Assembly: GCA_016125475.1 (NCBI GenBank)
Contig: WGLR01000023.1
Coordinates: 147,296-211,295 of the forward strand
Source: Betaproteobacteria bacterium
Lineage (GTDB): Bacteria > Pseudomonadota > Gammaproteobacteria > Burkholderiales > Ga0077523
Length of the DNA stretch: 64,000 bases
Direction of reading: 5' to 3'
Made by a program: the position numbers and the translations under genes. Below are positions 62,213-64,000 of this stretch, piece by piece. How positions within the stretch are numbered: the stretch's first letter is position 1; each line of letters opens with the position of its first letter. A model generated the notes under the pieces. The model was not told the origin of the DNA, ran no database searches, and saw only the letters and a list, made by a program, of their open reading frames with translations.

Positions 62213-63739
62213 TCACTGGTAGTAGCCCGGGCCACGCACGTTCTCGTGCGAGGGGCTGGTCCACTCGCCCTCGTCGCTCCCAGGGCTGCGGTCGCGGTGA
62301 TTGGCGAGGATGTCGCGCACGCTGCGGTAGCGGCAGCTGCCCAGTTGCAGGGCCAGGGCGCAGGCGGCCTCCAGGCGCTGGGGGCCGTACTTGCGGGCGA
62401 GGCTGAGCAGTCCCAGGCAGCGACGGTAGCCGTGCTCGGGATGCTTGTGCTGGGCGAGCATGCGTTCGACCACCTCGGCGCAGGCCACCCCGATACGCCG
62501 GCCCCACTCGATCAGGCGCGTGGGTGTCCATTCGAGATGGGCGCGATGCGCCGCCGGCAGGTGCTCCGCGACGGTGGTGTAGGCCCCCTGCCGGGTGCTG
62601 CGCGCATGGGCGGCCACCCGTCGACCCCGGTGCAGGCACTCGATGGCTGTGACGGTGATGCGCACCTCGATCTCCTGACCCACCAGGGCGTGGGGCACGC
62701 TGTAGAAGTGGCCTTCGACCTGGACGTGGTAGTCGATGTGCACGCGGGCGCGCTTGAAGCGCGCGATCTCGTAGCGGCTCCTCGGCAGCGGCTGCAGCGC
62801 TGGCCGGTCGATTTCGGCGAAGGTACTCGCTCGGCTGCCGGGCAGGCGCTGGAAGGGGCGCTCGTTGAGCTCAGGCAGCAACTGCGCGATGGCCGAGTCG
62901 AGATCGAACACGCTGTCGAAGCGGCGGTGGCGCAGTCGCGCGAGGATCCAGCGCTCGACCACCTGCACGGCCGATTCGACCTTGGCCTTGTCCTGCGGGG
63001 CGCGCGGGCGCGCCGGCAGGATCGAAGTGGCGTAGTGACGAGCGAAGTCCAGCACCGTGGCCCCGGCACGCGGTTCATAGCGGTCGGGCTCGGCGATCAA
63101 CGCCCGGGCGTTGTCGGGGACGATCAGTGGCGGCACCCCGCCCAGGAAGTGCAGGGCTCGAACGAGCCCAGTGATCCAGTCCTCGAGCTTCTGGCCCGGC
63201 GTGGCGCAGGCGAAGGTGTAGCTCGAGGCGCCCATCGCGGCCACGAACACGCTCGCGCGTGTGCCGTCGCGCAGTGCGACGGTCGGGCCGGCGTAATCGA
63301 CGAACAGCTTCTCGCCGGCGCGGTGCACCTGGCGCATGGAGCGCTTGAGCGTGCCGGCGAACCGGCGGTAGTGTTCGTAGAACTGCGTGCGACCCCAGGT
63401 GCGCTGCCCGGGGTGCGCCGCCGCGTACTCCTCCCACAGCAGTGCGAGCGTCACGCCCTTGCGGCCGAGCTCCTGGTGAACCCGCCCGAAATCCGGCATC
63501 GCCACCGCGTGCGACGACGCCCTGCGTACCAGCAGGCGGCCCTCCAGCACCGCCTCGCCCATTTCCCGCAACAGCGCCCAGTCGGTCAGGCCGGCGGCCT
63601 CGGCTGCCGCGACGTACTTCGCCACTACTCCCTTGGAGATGCGAAGCGCCCGTGCGATCTGCTGGTGCGACAGGCCTGCCTCGTACTTCAGTCTCAGAAC
63701 ATCCTTGATCATGCGTAGATTCATCCGCTTTGCGGGCAT
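62213..63739 (-). CDS. istA: IS21-family transposase IstA
   Basis: A 508-residue DDE transposase. The N-terminal helix-turn-helix (EAGLSHQQIARALRISKGVV) binds the terminal repeats. The catalytic core has Asp in KLFVDYAGPTVAL, Asp in LIVPDNARALI and Glu in PQDKAKVESAVQVVERW, which together form the DDE triad. A beta-barrel (VEGHFYSVPHALVG) and C-terminal helices follow. The ATG at 63739 has a CGGAGGATCG site and is preferred to a TTG at 63754. Reading frame intact, so the element could be active. Confidence 0.95.
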   Translation of the reverse strand: MPAKRMNLRMIKDVLRLKYEAGLSHQQIARALRISKGVVAKYVAAAEAAGLTDWALLREMGEAVLEGRLLVRRASSHAVAMPDFGRVHQELGRKGVTLALLWEEYAAAHPGQRTWGRTQFYEHYRRFAGTLKRSMRQVHRAGEKLFVDYAGPTVALRDGTRASVFVAAMGASSYTFACATPGQKLEDWITGLVRALHFLGGVPPLIVPDNARALIAEPDRYEPRAGATVLDFARHYATSILPARPRAPQDKAKVESAVQVVERWILARLRHRRFDSVFDLDSAIAQLLPELNERPFQRLPGSRASTFAEIDRPALQPLPRSRYEIARFKRARVHIDYHVQVEGHFYSVPHALVGQEIEVRITVTAIECLHRGRRVAAHARSTRQGAYTTVAEHLPAAHRAHLEWTPTRLIEWGRRIGVACAEVVERMLAQHKHPEHGYRRCLGLLSLARKYGPQRLEAACALALQLGSCRYRSVRDILANHRDRSPGSDEGEWTSPSHENVRGPGYYQ

Positions 63740-63831
63740 CGATCCTCCGAGCAAAATCGCCGGAGGATACGTGCCCTGGGTTGATGACTACGCAGTGCCG
63801 AGGCGACACCCCGGGCGTCTGAGTCCGGGAT

Positions 63832-63998
63832 CGTGACCCGCCGATCCGACATCGTGACCGCCGGATCCGGAACCGTGACCGCTCAATCCGGAAATCAACC
63901 GAAATCGGTCACGTTCAACCGGACGAAGCGGTCACGTTCACCGGACACAACGGTCACGTTCAACCGGATTCGCCGGTCACGTTCGACCGGATTACGCA
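63832..63998. repeat. Right end of the IS21-family element: two opposed arrays of transposase-binding boxes
   Basis: CGTGACC boxes at 63832, 63853 and 63874 (about 21 bases apart) point one way. CGGTCACG boxes at 63906, 63929, 63951 and 63974 (22-23 bases apart) point the other way. The terminal inverted repeat ends at 63998. Several boxes sit in CCGGnn(T)TGAACGTGACCG-type contexts that match the left end. Confidence 0.85.
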
Positions 63999-64000
63999 GA

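Larger units (their letters stand above)
61314..63998. mobile_element. IS21-family insertion sequence, apparently complete
   Basis: About 2685 bp carrying istA and istB on the minus strand. The ends form an imperfect inverted repeat: TGCGTATTCCGG-CGAACG at the left (from 61314) and, read inward from 63998, TGCGTAATCCGGTCGAACG. Several CGTGACCG boxes lie inside each end, as in the multiple transposase-binding repeats of IS21 elements. Only two bases of right flank are present, so the target duplication cannot be verified; the left flank ends GAT and the right flank begins GA. Confidence 0.9.

Overview
The window is high-GC chromosomal DNA, most probably from a betaproteobacterium. The best clues are a DUF3460 protein (a small betaproteobacterial family), two proteins with PEP-CTERM sorting signals, a FeeM/exosortase-associated N-acyltransferase and proteobacterial forms of HrpA, SelD, CysE and OpdB. 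No rRNA, tRNA or CRISPR array was seen. About 57 protein genes are supported. They are packed in short operons, several with 4-bp start/stop overlaps, and convergent genes are often separated by a terminator-like hairpin.

Layout. 1-6.6 kb: the 5' part of an enolase-superfamily gene that runs off the left edge, a CitE-like lyase, the FeeM-type acyltransferase, a degenerate MESH1/SpoT-like HD protein, then selD-cysE-phyH. 6.7-13.9 kb: a beta-barrel protein, a minus-strand run (LLM monooxygenase, MFS carrier, small exported protein, HCCA isomerase, YedK/HMCES), a Sel1-repeat protein and DUF3460. 14.2-25.4 kb: oligopeptidase B, an exported cyclase, two more PhyH dioxygenases, an array of five 21-bp palindromic repeats, nuclease-pncB, a D-aminoacylase, and a divergent MFS/AraC pair. 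25.5-33 kb: an archaeal-type S-adenosylmethionine synthetase coupled to a Pcm-like methyltransferase, a LysR/azoreductase/pirin/pirin locus and an alkylation-repair pair (Ada-AlkA fusion plus Ogt).

33-46.2 kb: HrpA, a CBS protein, a BamE-like lipoprotein and a PEP-CTERM protein. These are followed by the most unusual locus, a three-gene operon (40.2-46.2 kb) encoding a GAF-GAF-TM-HlyD adaptor, a membrane M50 zinc peptidase with a PqqD-like N-terminal domain and a HlyD-like C-terminus, and a SecA-like ATPase that stops before the two-helix finger and wing domains. Together these look like an undescribed peptide or protein processing and export machine, although no substrate is evident.

46.2-60.2 kb: a K+-channel-like protein, a NamZ-like DUF1343 protein without a signal peptide, and a block of exported proteins: one with a possible clan-CD His/Cys dyad, one unknown, one PEP-CTERM and one DsbA-like. 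Then come a LarA-like protein, a trehalose operon otsB-GH15-otsA, and a periplasmic HlyD-type adaptor overlapping a small exported protein. 60.5-64 kb: a BKACE (DUF849) gene whose 3' end is cut by an apparently complete IS21-family element (istA, istB, terminal inverted repeats and CGTGACCG repeat arrays) that ends 2 bases before the window does.
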